Shown here piece by piece: positions 8,043-18,641 of a DNA stretch of 64,000 nucleotides; the stretch's first letter is position 1, and each line of letters starts with the position of its first letter. The position numbers and the translations under genes are program-made. The notes beneath the pieces are model-generated. The model saw nothing but the letters and a program-made list of their open reading frames with translations. It was not told the origin of the DNA and did not search any database. The stretch is from Neobacillus cucumis (GTDB lineage Bacteria > Bacillota > Bacilli > Bacillales > Cytobacillaceae): NCBI RefSeq assembly GCF_016908975.1, contig NZ_JAFBEX010000003.1, forward strand, positions 288,465-352,464, given 5' to 3'.

Positions 8043-10454
8043 TTAGTTTCCGTCAATGGTTAAAAAATCATAAGGGGTAAGGTTTTCCATTCCAATCATG
8101 GGATTGACCCGCATCATTTCTTCTTCATAGGATAGCTCGCTAGAAATATCTATAGGGGGCTGTGTCACCATCGTAATTGATTCCTGCAGCTTTTGACAAA
8201 GCGTTGTTTGTCTTTTACTCTCATCCGCCCGTTCTACTCCCATCCTAAGCGCATCTTCCTCCCCACAGATAATCAATGATTGTTTACTGCGGGTAATCGC
8301 GGTGTAGATTAAGTTTCTTTGCAGCATCCGATAATAGCTTCTTGTAATTGGGAGGATGACAATTGGAAATTCACTGCCCTGTGATTTGTGTACAGAGCAA
8401 CAATAAGCATGAGTAATTTGAATTAAGTCTTGCCTTGTATATTCCACTTCATTGCCTTCAAAGGAAATATAAATCATATCTTGCTTTTCTGTATTTTCTT
8501 TAGCATATATGATGCTGATAATTTCGCCAATATCACCATTAAAAACATTTTCTTCCGGCTGATTGACTAGTTGGAGTACCTTGTCGCCAATTCGGTATTT
8601 AACCTCGCCAAAGCTGATTTCCTTCCGCTTGCCATCGGGATTTGGGTTAAAGATTTCCTGCAATAAAACATTTAGGCGGTCAATTCCAGCCGGCCCCCGG
8701 TACATCGGTGCAAGCACTTGGATATCCTTTGCCGTATATCCTTTATTTTTGGCGTTAAGAGCAACTTTTTCAACAACTTGAGCAACTTGTGCCGTTGAAC
8801 ACTTTATAAAGGAACGGTCCGCTTGTTTGGCGGTTATATTTGGTGGGAGATAGCCTTTTTTGATATCATGGGCTAATTCGATAATCGACGACCCTTCTGC
8901 TTGACGGTAAATATCGGTAAGCCGAACCGTTGGAATGGTTTGTGATTGGAGCAAGTCTTTTAATACTTGACCAGGTCCAACCGATGGAAGCTGATCCTCA
9001 TCCCCTACCATAATGACTTGAATATGTTCGGGCAGAGCCTTAAATAATTGATTGGCAAGCCAAATATCGAGCATTGATGTCTCATCGACGATTATAATTT
9101 TCCCCTCTAACGGACTATTCTCATCGCGGTCAAATCCTTCTGTTCCATTAAAACCTAGTAAGCGGTGTATGGTCACAGCAGGAAGTCCTGTTGACTCGGT
9201 CATCCTCTTTGCCGCACGGCCTGTAGGGGCCGCAAGTAAAATCGGAAACGGTTCATCTTTTTTGAAATAATCCTTTGGCTCAAGCGAACAGCCGTGGAGT
9301 TCACCATAAAGTTCGACGATCCCTTTGATAACGGTGGTTTTACCCGTCCCCGGACCGCCTGTTAAAATCAACATCGGAGACATGAGCGCATTTTGAATGG
9401 CTTCTCTTTGTGATGGGGCATATTGCACACCTAGACGCTCTTCTAAGCCGCCTAGTGCTAGGAGGAACTCAGATTCAGGGAATTGTTCACTGTATTCAGT
9501 TTGCTTCAATATTCGATTAACGCTAGTTACTAGACCTTTTTCCGCAAAGAATAAGGACGGGAGATAAATTCGTTTTTCCTCGCCAATTATTTTCCCCTCT
9601 TCTTGGAGTTTAATCAGTTCGTTTGAAATATGGATATACTCAATTTGATCGCGTTGGTTTTCTTCGAGGAGCGACTTTACTTGTTCAAGCAAATCCTCTG
9701 CATGTATAAAGACATGGCCTGTTTGCATGCTTTCATTTTCTAGAGTGTAAAGACAAGCTGCTTTGATGCGGTCAGGGTGGCTGCCGGAAATCCCCAGCTG
9801 GTAGCCGAGCTCGTCCGCCCGTCCAAAACCGATTCCCTCAATGTCCTCAACCAGCTGATAAGGATTTTTTTGAATAGTCGATAGCGTTTCCTCTTTATAG
9901 GCTTGATAGATACGCATGGAAATTTGCGGTCCGAAACCATATTGGTTCAAAGCTACCATAACTTGCTCAAGCCCCTGATGTTCCATCAAGGTATCATAAA
10001 GCGTTTTGGCTTTTTCCGGAGGAAGCTTTGGAATGGAATCAAGTAGTGACGGCTGATTGAGTATCTTTGAAATCGCATTTTCGCCAAGAGTTTCCACAAT
10101 GTTCTCCGCTGTCTTTTTCCCGATGCCTTTGAACATTTCCCCTGATAGATAAGCAATTACCCCTTGTTTGGTCTGGGGCATGTCCTTTCGAAAATGTTTG
10201 GTATGGAACTGTAGGCCAAACTTTGGATGTTCTTTAAATTCTCCAAAGAATATGTAGGTTTCTTGTTCGTGAATTTTCGGAAAATAACCGGTTATCACCG
10301 CTTCTTTGTCATCGTATTGATCATTGGTTTCGTCGACGCGGATTCGAAGAACAGTGTATAGATTTTGTTCATTATGAAAAATGGTGACAATCGGTCTTCC
10401 CTTCACGAACTTTCCTTGTTCGGCAAATAAATCAAGGGTGTCTTGCATTTCCAT
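8043..10454 (-). CDS. recD2: RecD2 helicase (SF1B, ATP-dependent)
   Basis: This 803-aa 5'-3' DNA helicase acts in DNA repair and replication-fork maintenance in bacteria that lack RecBC. The N-terminal RecD2-specific region contains helix-hairpin-helix-like segments (GEMFKGIGKKTAENIVETLGE near 105-125 and DIEGIGFGRADELGYQLG). Walker A is LTGGPGTGKTTVIKG near 368, Walker B IIIVDETSMLD, motif III GDEDQLPSVGPG, and motifs V/VI include THAYCCSVHKSQGSEFP near 690 and YTAITRSKQSLII. Length and order match RecD2 (YrrC). It follows the TPR gene by about 30 bp. Confidence 0.95.
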   Translation of the reverse strand: MEMQDTLDLFAEQGKFVKGRPIVTIFHNEQNLYTVLRIRVDETNDQYDDKEAVITGYFPKIHEQETYIFFGEFKEHPKFGLQFHTKHFRKDMPQTKQGVIAYLSGEMFKGIGKKTAENIVETLGENAISKILNQPSLLDSIPKLPPEKAKTLYDTLMEHQGLEQVMVALNQYGFGPQISMRIYQAYKEETLSTIQKNPYQLVEDIEGIGFGRADELGYQLGISGSHPDRIKAACLYTLENESMQTGHVFIHAEDLLEQVKSLLEENQRDQIEYIHISNELIKLQEEGKIIGEEKRIYLPSLFFAEKGLVTSVNRILKQTEYSEQFPESEFLLALGGLEERLGVQYAPSQREAIQNALMSPMLILTGGPGTGKTTVIKGIVELYGELHGCSLEPKDYFKKDEPFPILLAAPTGRAAKRMTESTGLPAVTIHRLLGFNGTEGFDRDENSPLEGKIIIVDETSMLDIWLANQLFKALPEHIQVIMVGDEDQLPSVGPGQVLKDLLQSQTIPTVRLTDIYRQAEGSSIIELAHDIKKGYLPPNITAKQADRSFIKCSTAQVAQVVEKVALNAKNKGYTAKDIQVLAPMYRGPAGIDRLNVLLQEIFNPNPDGKRKEISFGEVKYRIGDKVLQLVNQPEENVFNGDIGEIISIIYAKENTEKQDMIYISFEGNEVEYTRQDLIQITHAYCCSVHKSQGSEFPIVILPITRSYYRMLQRNLIYTAITRSKQSLIICGEEDALRMGVERADESKRQTTLCQKLQESITMVTQPPIDISSELSYEEEMMRVNPMIGMENLTPYDFLTIDGN

Positions 10455-10484
10455 TCTGCTTCCTCCTTTCGTCTGTATTTATAA

Positions 10485-11147
10485 TTATTGAATTTGTTCG
10501 AGTAACTTTTTTGCGTGACCTGCCAGAACATGATCGGGCTGAATTTCGAGTGCTTTGTTAAACATTGTAAGGGCTTCGGCCTGATTTTCTTTGAATGCGT
10601 AGGAAACACCCAAGTTATAATAAGCATCTGAATGGTTCGGATCCAGTTCGATACATTTAGTTAGTTGAATAATTGCTTCATCAATGAGTTCATTTTGAGC
10701 CAGGCATAATCCATATTGAAAGCATGCTTCTGCGTCATGTTCGTTTAGCTCGACACTTCGCTGCAAGTATGGAAGGGCTAGTCTTCCTTGGTCTAACTGT
10801 ATGAGGGTTAGGCCTAACATAAAGTATGTGTCGCTTGAATCAAGCCCTTTTCGCATGGCTTGCTCAAAACTATGTTTCGCTTCCTCAAAGCGGTCATGAC
10901 TAAAGAGCAGGTTTCCGATACTATAGTAAGCTGCAGCAGCGTTTTCGTCGATTTCGATGGCTTTTTGATAAAATTTGAGGGCTTTTTCATCGTCGCCTAC
11001 TGCTGAGAGAACATTGCCAAAATTGATATAGGCTACTGGGTCTTTCGGGTTTTCTTCAATTGCATCGTTAAAGGCTTTGGCTGCCTCTTCCCAGTTACCT
11101 TCTTGCATGTATTGTACACCTAATTGGTTTTTATCCATTTTGTCCAC
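10485..11147 (-). CDS. TPR-repeat protein (YrrB-like)
   Basis: The 220-aa protein is almost entirely tetratricopeptide repeats: about six 34-residue units, e.g. GNWEEAAKAFNDAIEENPKDPVAYINFG, GDDEKALKFYQKAIEIDENAAAAYYSIG and GLIDEAIIQL-type helices up to NQAEALTMFNKALEIQPDHVLAG. Such proteins are scaffolds. B. subtilis YrrB occupies the same position between recD2 and mnmA, and a role near tRNA thiolation or replication has not been shown. No signal peptide is present, so it is cytoplasmic. Confidence 0.9.
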   Translation of the reverse strand: MDKMDKNQLGVQYMQEGNWEEAAKAFNDAIEENPKDPVAYINFGNVLSAVGDDEKALKFYQKAIEIDENAAAAYYSIGNLLFSHDRFEEAKHSFEQAMRKGLDSSDTYFMLGLTLIQLDQGRLALPYLQRSVELNEHDAEACFQYGLCLAQNELIDEAIIQLTKCIELDPNHSDAYYNLGVSYAFKENQAEALTMFNKALEIQPDHVLAGHAKKLLEQIQ

Positions 11148-11244
11148 TCCAATCTACATGAAAGTATAACATATTTTTGTTTGAAATTATGTTTTGGATT
11201 TTGGACGGTTTACGACCATTACTTTGATAGTCTTTATTATTTGA

Positions 11245-11328
11245 ATTCCTCCTGTTTGGGGACTAATTCCGCCGACTTTTGCGTTTATTCCACCTGATTT
11301 TCTGTTTTTTCCGCCAAACAGTAAAAAA
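11245..11328. repeat. Four-copy 21-bp degenerate tandem repeat
   Basis: ATTCCTCCTG, ATTCCGCCGA, ATTCCACCTG and TTTCCGCCAA begin at 11245, 11266, 11287 and 11308, exactly 21 bp apart, each followed by a T/G-rich tail. It lies in the 215-bp gap upstream of the TPR gene and downstream of mnmA and has no coding content. Confidence 0.55.
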
Positions 11329-11357
11329 GACCCGACTCCATTGAAGGAATCTGGGTC
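11323..11357 (-). terminator. Terminator of mnmA
   Basis: A minus-strand stem GACCCAGATTCC / GGAGTCGGGTC (with mispairs) is followed by six T. It lies 6 bp beyond the mnmA stop. Confidence 0.8.
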
Positions 11358-11363
11358 ATAAAA

Positions 11364-12506
<1,143 letters not shown>

Positions 12507-12516
12507 CTATAAAAAT

Positions 12517-13659
12517 CTATTTTTTCAGGCGCTTCACGATTTGCGTAATGGCTTTGGCTGCTTTACTTACCTCTTCTGTCGTAGTTGTAAAGCCAAAGCT
12601 GAAGCGAATCGAATTGGTCAGCCGCGCTGATTGTTTACCAAACATGGCAACAAGAACATGGGAAGGCTCAATCGAACCTGCAGTACATGCTGAACCGCTT
12701 GAAACAGCCACTCCTGCTAAATCAAGATTAACCAGCATTGCCTCCACACTCGTTCCCGGAAAGCTTAAGTTTAATACATGTGGGAGTGAATATTCAAGTG
12801 AACCGTTTATGTTAAATTCAACCTGCCCCTCATGGAGCTTCTCTAGTAAAGTCTTCTTTAGCGAAATGAACTTCTCACGCTTTTCTGACCGCTCTTCATT
12901 TGCTATTAATACCGCCTCATGAAATCCAACAATAGAGGCAACGTTTTCCGTACCGGCACGGCGTTTTCTTTCTTGGTCACCGCCAAAGAGGCGTGGAGCT
13001 AATTTAACCGTTGACCTGGCAAAAAGAAAACCAACTCCTTTTGGGCCATTAATTTTATGAGCGGAAACGGATAATAAATCAATATTGCTTTCCTTAACAT
13101 CAATGTTTTCAATGCCATACGCTTGAACAGCATCTGTATGAAAAATAGCCTGATGATTGGTAAGTAATTGACCAATTTCATTTATAGGCTGCAGAGTTCC
13201 TACTTCGTTATTTCCGTACATAATGGATACAAGAATCGTATCATCTCTTAATGCCGCTTGGAGGTCAGCTATGGAAATTCGTCCTGTTTCATCGACTGGC
13301 AGATAGGTAACTTCATAGCCCATTTTTTCTAACTTGTTACAGGCATGAAGCACAGCATGGTGTTCCACTTGTGTAGTAATAATATGCCTACCTTTTGATT
13401 GGGAGCTTTCAGCCACACCAAATAATGCCATATTATCTGCTTCTGTTCCACCACCAGTAAAAATAATCTCATTTTCCTGGGCTCCAATGCTGCGGGCAAG
13501 CGCGGCACGTGCTAAGTCAATATAGTGACGTGCTTCTCTTCCGTAGGAATGAATGCTCGAAGGGTTTCCGAAAGTTGCATTCATAATAGTGACCATTTTG
13601 TCGATTACCTTTGGGTGCATCGGACTCGTTGCAGCATGGTCGAGATAGATTCGTTCCAT
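12517..13659 (-). CDS. Cysteine desulfurase (YrvO/IscS-like)
   Basis: This PLP enzyme converts L-cysteine to alanine plus a protein persulfide. It has MERIYLDHAATSPMHP, HHAVLHACNKLE, the PLP lysine in SAHKINGPKGVGF near residue 201, and the catalytic loop SSGSACTAGSIEPSHVL near 323. Length is 380 aa, normal for the NifS/IscS class. It is cotranscribed with mnmA (about 35 bp gap), which makes it the YrvO ortholog dedicated to tRNA 2-thiolation. cymR, a cysteine-metabolism repressor, lies just upstream, as in Bacillus. Confidence 0.93.
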   Translation of the reverse strand: MERIYLDHAATSPMHPKVIDKMVTIMNATFGNPSSIHSYGREARHYIDLARAALARSIGAQENEIIFTGGGTEADNMALFGVAESSQSKGRHIITTQVEHHAVLHACNKLEKMGYEVTYLPVDETGRISIADLQAALRDDTILVSIMYGNNEVGTLQPINEIGQLLTNHQAIFHTDAVQAYGIENIDVKESNIDLLSVSAHKINGPKGVGFLFARSTVKLAPRLFGGDQERKRRAGTENVASIVGFHEAVLIANEERSEKREKFISLKKTLLEKLHEGQVEFNINGSLEYSLPHVLNLSFPGTSVEAMLVNLDLAGVAVSSGSACTAGSIEPSHVLVAMFGKQSARLTNSIRFSFGFTTTTEEVSKAAKAITQIVKRLKK

Positions 13660-13766
13660 TTATTACACCTTCAATCAAAATATTTCTCTATTTTACAATT
13701 CAAATTACTGTAGGATTACTACATTCTTCGACGTATCTAGTAAATCCGTTACGTTTATTTTTAACC

Positions 13767-14186
13767 TTAAATATAAAACATATAACCTTCTGGCTCATGA
13801 TCATTACTATGACTAGCAAGATCTTCTAGGGTCGTATTATCCAACACATTTTTAATAGCATCGCGAATACGAATCCACAGCTCGCGTTTAGCTGGTTCTT
13901 CATCCTCTATCCCTTCAACCGGTGTTATCGGACCCTCAAGTACACGAATAACATCGCCTGCGGTAATTTTCGAAGGTGGACTTGTTAATTCATAGCCTCC
14001 ATATGCCCCTCTAATACTTTTTACTAAACCAGCATTTCGTAATGGTGCAATTAATTGCTCTAAATAATGCTCAGAAAGTTCATTTGCCTGAGCTATCGTT
14101 TTTAAAGAAGTAGGACCTTCACCATGTTTTTTTGCCAATTCAATCATGATCGTCAGACCATAACGACCTTTTGTAGAAATTTTCAT
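13767..14186 (-). CDS. cymR: Rrf2-family regulator CymR
   Basis: This 139-aa Rrf2 protein is the master repressor of cysteine and sulfur metabolism in Bacillus (it acts with CysK). The N-terminal winged helix is MKISTKGRYGLTIMIELAKKHGEG...LSEHYLEQLIAPLRNAGLVKSIRGAYGGYEL. It contains no cysteine at all, so it cannot hold an Fe-S cluster as IscR does, which favours CymR. The start at MKIST has GGGGTG upstream; MLKMK is less likely. It lies upstream of the desulfurase on the same strand. Confidence 0.9.
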   Translation of the reverse strand: MKISTKGRYGLTIMIELAKKHGEGPTSLKTIAQANELSEHYLEQLIAPLRNAGLVKSIRGAYGGYELTSPPSKITAGDVIRVLEGPITPVEGIEDEEPAKRELWIRIRDAIKNVLDNTTLEDLASHSNDHEPEGYMFYI

Positions 14187-14394
14187 CTTTAGCACCCCTA
14201 TTCGTTAATGTATCTATAATAAATAAAATCTCAGTAATTTGATAGGCATTCAAAATTATATCATATTCTTCTTTAATATGCTTTTCTAAGGGAAAATGGT
14301 AAAGTTAAATTTAGAAGAAATAGTAGGGATAAATAGAATTGAATTTTATTAACATCGAACTAATCCATTAGTTCAAATAGTTGGAGAGATGATT

Positions 14395-14698
14395 ATGCAG
14401 CAAAAACCATTAGCATTCCGTATGCGTCCGCGTACAATTGAGGAAGTTGTTGGGCAGCAGCATTTGGTTGGAGAAGGAAAGATTATTGCTAGGATGGTAA
14501 AGGCCAAACAGCTGACCTCAATGATTTTATACGGGCCGCCTGGCATTGGAAAAACCTCCATTGCCAGTGCCATTGCTGGAAGTACAAAATATGCCTTTCG
14601 GACACTGAACGCAGTCACAAACAATAAAAAAGATATGGAGATTGTTGCCGCAGAAGCGAAAATGTCCGGCAAAGTAATCCTCCTATTAGATGAAGTTC
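14395..14698 (+). pseudogene. rarA: rarA 5' fragment, split by the mobile element
   Basis: This is the N-terminal part of the chromosomal AAA+ protein RarA/MgsA: QQKPLAFRMRPRTIEEVVGQ, Walker A YGPPGIGKTS, and Walker B up to VILLLDEV. There the frame enters the element end (CTTGTATAA) and stops. The missing remainder (HRLDKAKQDFLLPYLENG...) resumes at 37516. The ATG I chose has GGAGA at 7-nt spacing; an earlier ATG lies 6 bp upstream. RarA acts at stalled replication forks. The fragment keeps the ATP-binding loop but lacks sensor, arginine-finger and tetramerisation parts, so it should be inactive. Confidence 0.93.
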
Positions 14699-14708
14699 TT
14701 GTATAACC
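14699..14708 (+). repeat. Left terminal inverted repeat of the element
   Basis: TTGTATAACC directly follows rarA bases GATGAAGTTC. It is the exact reverse complement of the right-end GGTTATACAA. It also provides the stop codon (GTA TAA) that ends the rarA fragment. Confidence 0.88.
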
Positions 14709-15286
14709 ATTCCTGGAGTTAAAAGAGTGGAACTCCTGTCTCTTTCTTATTTTATAAGGATTAGATAATATCCATAATCAAAACACATGGATAAAAAACT
14801 AGTTTATTATCATGAAGGGTAAATATCCTAGATGTTATATTAAATTAAAAAGAAATATGAAAGGGAATTAATTAAATAATAAGTTCAGTTGGAGGAGAAT
14901 GTAGCCCACAGCGGGAGGCGTATCCGCAGATGCGAAGCATCGAGGACCTTAGAAAACAAAAAGAATGTACATAATAATAGGTAGAAATCTTAATGAAAAT
15001 AATTAACTATATATAACTAGCTCCAAACAACAATCTTTCATACCTAGATTAAAATAACAATCTTAACAAGTAAATTTCTCAAAAATATATTTAAAAGACG
15101 TGTCCATTTTTTTGAACACGTCTTTTTAAATGAAGAAATATTTTTAAAAAATAAGATTACCTTAATATTTTGATGTATTGGTACCATTATACCTAGAATT
15201 AATTTTCACTATTATTATGTCAAACTACCTATTTTTACTAGAAATTGTATATAATTGGAGGTGTTGAATTTATTGGAGGTGTTTTT
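14709..15286. other. Non-coding left end of the element with a bidirectional terminator
   Basis: No gene with a ribosome site is visible. A GC-richer patch at about 14885-14955 (AGCCCACAGCGGGAGG ... GCGAAGCATCGAGGACC) stands out from AT-rich surroundings and looks like a fragment of a dispersed Bacillus intergenic repeat. A strong hairpin AAAAGACGTGT / ACACGTCTTTT at 15093-15126 with T runs on both sides isolates the cargo from the rarA promoter. Confidence 0.6.
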
Positions 15287-16357
15287 TTGACATTAAATAC
15301 TATTACATGGATTATTGCAGCCTTTTTTCTGATCGGTGGATTATTTTTGATAATAAAACATTTCGCTCAGAAACAAAAAGAAGAATCTTTATCTTATACG
15401 TTTATCACGATTGGGCTCGAACTTATTACCACTTCATTCGGAACTTTTGATGACAAAGTTTTTGCTTTTCTTACCAACACACAAGTTAATACCAATTATG
15501 TTCAAATGGTTGTTGGCGGTATATTATCCATCCTGGGTGTCTTCTTATTATTATATATTAAAAGCAGGATTTATGTCATTAACATCAACGGGTATTCTGA
15601 TTACCGAATCGAAAAGCATTATAAAGACCTAAACTTGAGTGCATTTGAATTCAAGGAAAGAGAGATTGATTTTATCAGGCCTTATCGTAAAGGAATGGAT
15701 TCAACAGTTGCTGATGAGATACAGGATATAATCACAGAAAAAATGGCCACTTTCAAAGCTGAGAGTAGCGATAAGAGCAGAGCCTATACAGGAATCGCTC
15801 CAATCCCATTTATTTTTGTGGCAGGCAAACTTTTGGGCAAAGAAAAAATTGAAAGATATTTTGAATATGATAAATTCAAGCAATCCTACTATCCGCTTAC
15901 AATTTGTAAAAAGAAGAGAAAGCCATATACATCCTTAGAATTAACCCCACCTTTAAATCAAGTCGTACCTTTAACCGCATACGAAGTTGTGTTGGCTGTT
16001 AGTATTACACAACAAATAACTAATGGGAATTTATCTCAATTTACATGTCCAATTATTCATTTAGCTATCACTCACCCAACAGATAACACAATTAAATATA
16101 CCGATCAGCTTGAATCGTATACCCATACGATTTACCAACTTTTAATAGATGGGCTTCCTAAGAGGTTTTCCAATTTAACAAAAATTCATCTTGTGTACGC
16201 AGGACAAAGTTGCTTAGCTTTTGAGGTTGGAAAATTACTTGATGACCATCGAATGGTTGAAGTAATTAGTTATCAATTTACTGCACAGTCAACTCCCAAA
16301 TATCCGTGGGGTATCGTGCTAAATGGGAATCGTAAAGGAACCTATATAGAATCATAA
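15287..16357 (+). CDS. Membrane-anchored SAVED-domain effector of a CBASS system (Cap14-like)
   Basis: SAVED domains bind cyclic oligonucleotides made by CD-NTases and switch on a fused effector. Three hydrophobic segments fill the N-terminus (TWIIAAFFLIGGLFLIIKHF, YTFITIGLELITTSF, YVQMVVGGILSILGVFLLLYI), then a soluble half ends in a SAVED-like core with KIHLVYAGQSCLAFEVGKLL and VISYQF near the C-terminus. TM-SAVED effectors are thought to kill infected cells by membrane disruption. I start at TTG, which has GGAGGTG 6 nt upstream (356 aa). A further upstream TTG is in frame because the GGAGGTGTT block is duplicated. The CD-NTase follows 26 bp later. Confidence 0.82.
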   Translation: MTLNTITWIIAAFFLIGGLFLIIKHFAQKQKEESLSYTFITIGLELITTSFGTFDDKVFAFLTNTQVNTNYVQMVVGGILSILGVFLLLYIKSRIYVININGYSDYRIEKHYKDLNLSAFEFKEREIDFIRPYRKGMDSTVADEIQDIITEKMATFKAESSDKSRAYTGIAPIPFIFVAGKLLGKEKIERYFEYDKFKQSYYPLTICKKKRKPYTSLELTPPLNQVVPLTAYEVVLAVSITQQITNGNLSQFTCPIIHLAITHPTDNTIKYTDQLESYTHTIYQLLIDGLPKRFSNLTKIHLVYAGQSCLAFEVGKLLDDHRMVEVISYQFTAQSTPKYPWGIVLNGNRKGTYIES

Positions 16358-16383
16358 TCTGGTTTAACAAGGAGACGGGGAAA

Positions 16384-17655
16384 ATGTTTGATCTAAGTTC
16401 CAAATTTAATACTTTCTATTCCAATCATGTTGTTCTAAGTGGAGTAGAACAAAAAAATCTAAACGAAAAAAAGAAGATAAATATCGACCGATTAGAGGAC
16501 GGTTTAATTGAGTACAACAATGAGAAAAAAACCAATTATCAATTTGTCGATGATATTGTTCAGGGTAGTATGGCTATGAGTACCGTAACCCAAAACGACA
16601 AAAATGAATACGATATTGATGTTGCTATCATTTTTGATAAAGAAAATATTCCAGAAGGAACCACTGCAGTAAAAAATATAGTAGAAGATGCTTTAAGAAG
16701 AAAATGCAAACAATTTAATACTGAACCAGAGGCTCTTACGAATGCCGTTAGAGTCGAATATGCAGATGGCTATCACATCGATTTTGCTGTTTATAGAAGG
16801 TACAAAAATTTTTGGGACGTTTATGAATATGAACATTGTGGAAGCCAATGGCGGCGAAGAGACCCCAGAGCCATTACTAATTGGTTTAATTCAAAAAATG
16901 CCACAACAGACGGAAAAATCCGAACCGTTGTAAGGTTATTGAAAATGTTCTGTAAATCAAGAAGTGGTTGGTTAATGCCAGGTGGGTTGATTCAATCTGC
17001 TTTAGTGGAAGAATGCATCCAGGAGAAAGAAAGAATTGATGAAACCTTCTACTATACAATTAAAGCCATTCGTGACCGTCTACAATTCAATAAAGAAGTA
17101 TACAACCCCGTCGATGCCTCAATCAGTCTATTGATGACAAATAAGGACGTGCAAAAGGTAAGCAATCTTTATTCACGTTTAATCACTTATATAAATAAGT
17201 TAGATGTGTTGTTCAAAGACAATTGTACGGCGGTACAAGCTATTTCAGCATGGAACGATTTTTTTAATCATTCATATTGGGCTGCATTTATTACGGAATC
17301 AGCTGAAAACAGAGCTGTTACTAAAAGCTTTACTACATCACCATATATGGTTCTTGTCGATGCAATGGTTGAATGGAAGCCAAATGCTAAAATCCCACTT
17401 AGGAATATTGGAGGCAGATTACCAAAGGGAAAAACGGTTTATTTTAAAGCAACCCCAAATTTTAAGGACTTTGATGTTATAACATGGGAAGTCCAAAACA
17501 CTGGGGATGAATGTGGAACAGACACGAATCACATCCAAACTGGTAACTATATCCACGAAACAACACGTTATCGTGGAACGCATACAATGACATGTCGTGT
17601 ATATCGCAAAGGCACCGAATTATGCAGGCAACAAATTAAAGTTAATATTCGATAA
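16384..17655 (+). CDS. CD-NTase (cGAS/DncV-like nucleotidyltransferase) with AGS-C domain
   Basis: This is the predicted CBASS signal synthase. The nucleotidyltransferase signature is complete: GSMAMST at residues 61-67, YDIDVAIIF with D77 and D79 as metal ligands, and D133 in GYHIDFAVYRR as the third acid. A helical core follows (TVVRLLKMFCKSRSGWLMPGGLIQSALVEEC). The last 100 residues (WKPNAKIPLRNIGGRLPKGKTVYFKATPNF ... GTHTMTCRVYRKG) match the adenylyl/guanylyl and SMODS C-terminal sensor fold (AGS-C). At 423 aa it is full length. The product nucleotide cannot be told from sequence. The ribosome site is AAGGAGACGGGGAAA-ATG. Confidence 0.9.
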   Translation: MFDLSSKFNTFYSNHVVLSGVEQKNLNEKKKINIDRLEDGLIEYNNEKKTNYQFVDDIVQGSMAMSTVTQNDKNEYDIDVAIIFDKENIPEGTTAVKNIVEDALRRKCKQFNTEPEALTNAVRVEYADGYHIDFAVYRRYKNFWDVYEYEHCGSQWRRRDPRAITNWFNSKNATTDGKIRTVVRLLKMFCKSRSGWLMPGGLIQSALVEECIQEKERIDETFYYTIKAIRDRLQFNKEVYNPVDASISLLMTNKDVQKVSNLYSRLITYINKLDVLFKDNCTAVQAISAWNDFFNHSYWAAFITESAENRAVTKSFTTSPYMVLVDAMVEWKPNAKIPLRNIGGRLPKGKTVYFKATPNFKDFDVITWEVQNTGDECGTDTNHIQTGNYIHETTRYRGTHTMTCRVYRKGTELCRQQIKVNIR

Positions 17656-17675
17656 TTAATTATTCATATATAAAC

Positions 17676-17708
17676 AAAAAAGACTAATCCATTGGAATAG
17701 TCTTTTTT
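17676..17708. terminator. Bidirectional terminator between CD-NTase and HNH-like gene
   Basis: AAAAAAGACTA and TAGTCTTTTTT form an 11-bp stem with T runs on both strands, serving the two convergent genes. Confidence 0.85.
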
Positions 17709-17712
17709 GTTC

Positions 17713-18357
17713 CTAATTGTTCTTTTTCTCATCTATTGTTCTTTTTATTTCATCAATTATTGTACTATGGTCTTCTAGTTGTTGTTCTGACAAATCTACT
17801 TTTGAATAAAAATCTAGGAGCGGTCGAAGTAACAATTTTACCAGAACTTCATCTTTATCTATGGTTATTTTATCTTTAATTCTTTCCGTTAATACAGATT
17901 CAAAAGCAGTAACGTCCAAATCATTTTTCATAATATTGCCAATATATGTACATACTTCTACATTTCCAGGCACATATAAATCACTGCTACTTATTCTGTC
18001 TGGGCTGAAACGTAGGTATTTGAAGCCATTTCGCAACTCTTTTTTCTTTTCATCTTCATCTGCTTCTTTTTTTGTGATAGGGTTTTTTAATTGCATAGGC
18101 AACATAGTATAAGGACATAAAAAATGAGTGTCTTTTTTTTCTATCCATTTTTTTCTCATTTCTTGAGCAAATAAAATTTTATTTTGTTTTTCATCATTAT
18201 CAAATTTAACTTCTTTCCGACCTTTATCTTTTATAACCATTGCAGCCTTATCCCAAAAAGGATGACAATCCTCACATATTTTATTATTTTTACCTAAGTG
18301 TCCCCCACAAACAATACAACCTGTTTCTTCTTTCTTATTTGCTAACCTTAATGACAA
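17713..18357 (-). CDS. Zinc-finger HNH-like protein, possible CBASS accessory
   Basis: This 214-aa protein begins with a four-Cys zinc knuckle CIVCGGHLGKNNKICEDCH (about 14-32). It then has FLCPYTMLPMQLKNP (about 79-93) and RFSPDRISSSDLYVPGNVEVCTYIGNIMKND. The latter strongly resembles the DRID.s.GY.pgNv.....N.mK half of many HNH endonucleases, but a clear catalytic His pair is not evident. It may be a degenerate or divergent nuclease. It is convergent with the CD-NTase, shares its terminator, and is transcribed from the ars-side gap. Association with CBASS is inferred from proximity only. Confidence 0.5.
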   Translation of the reverse strand: MSLRLANKKEETGCIVCGGHLGKNNKICEDCHPFWDKAAMVIKDKGRKEVKFDNDEKQNKILFAQEMRKKWIEKKDTHFLCPYTMLPMQLKNPITKKEADEDEKKKELRNGFKYLRFSPDRISSSDLYVPGNVEVCTYIGNIMKNDLDVTAFESVLTERIKDKITIDKDEVLVKLLLRPLLDFYSKVDLSEQQLEDHSTIIDEIKRTIDEKKNN

Positions 18358-18641
18358 TGTTCTTCCTCTTTTCCTATGAATAATATATAAACCGAACTCA
18401 TTCTCCCTAAATTATCCTACAATTTTTTACAAAACAACAAACAATATGCCGATTTTTTCTAAAAGAATCTTTCAATCATTTATAATCTTTATAATTAGGT
18501 TGATAGCTAAAGTATCAGTTTATTTTACATTAACTTTACATTGGTGAACTTGAATTGGAATGTTCATTGATTTATTATATAAGCAAATAGTTATATATTA
18601 ATATTTATATGAATTAAACCATTTATTTGGAGGTGTAAATG

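Noticed and set aside
14373..14672. Minus-strand 99-codon frame opposite the rarA 5' fragment
   Set aside because: Antisense shadow of a conserved coding sequence.
14395..14698. A true short gene ending in LLLDEVLV
   Set aside because: The missing C-terminal half resumes exactly after the element's right end, so this is a disrupted rarA.
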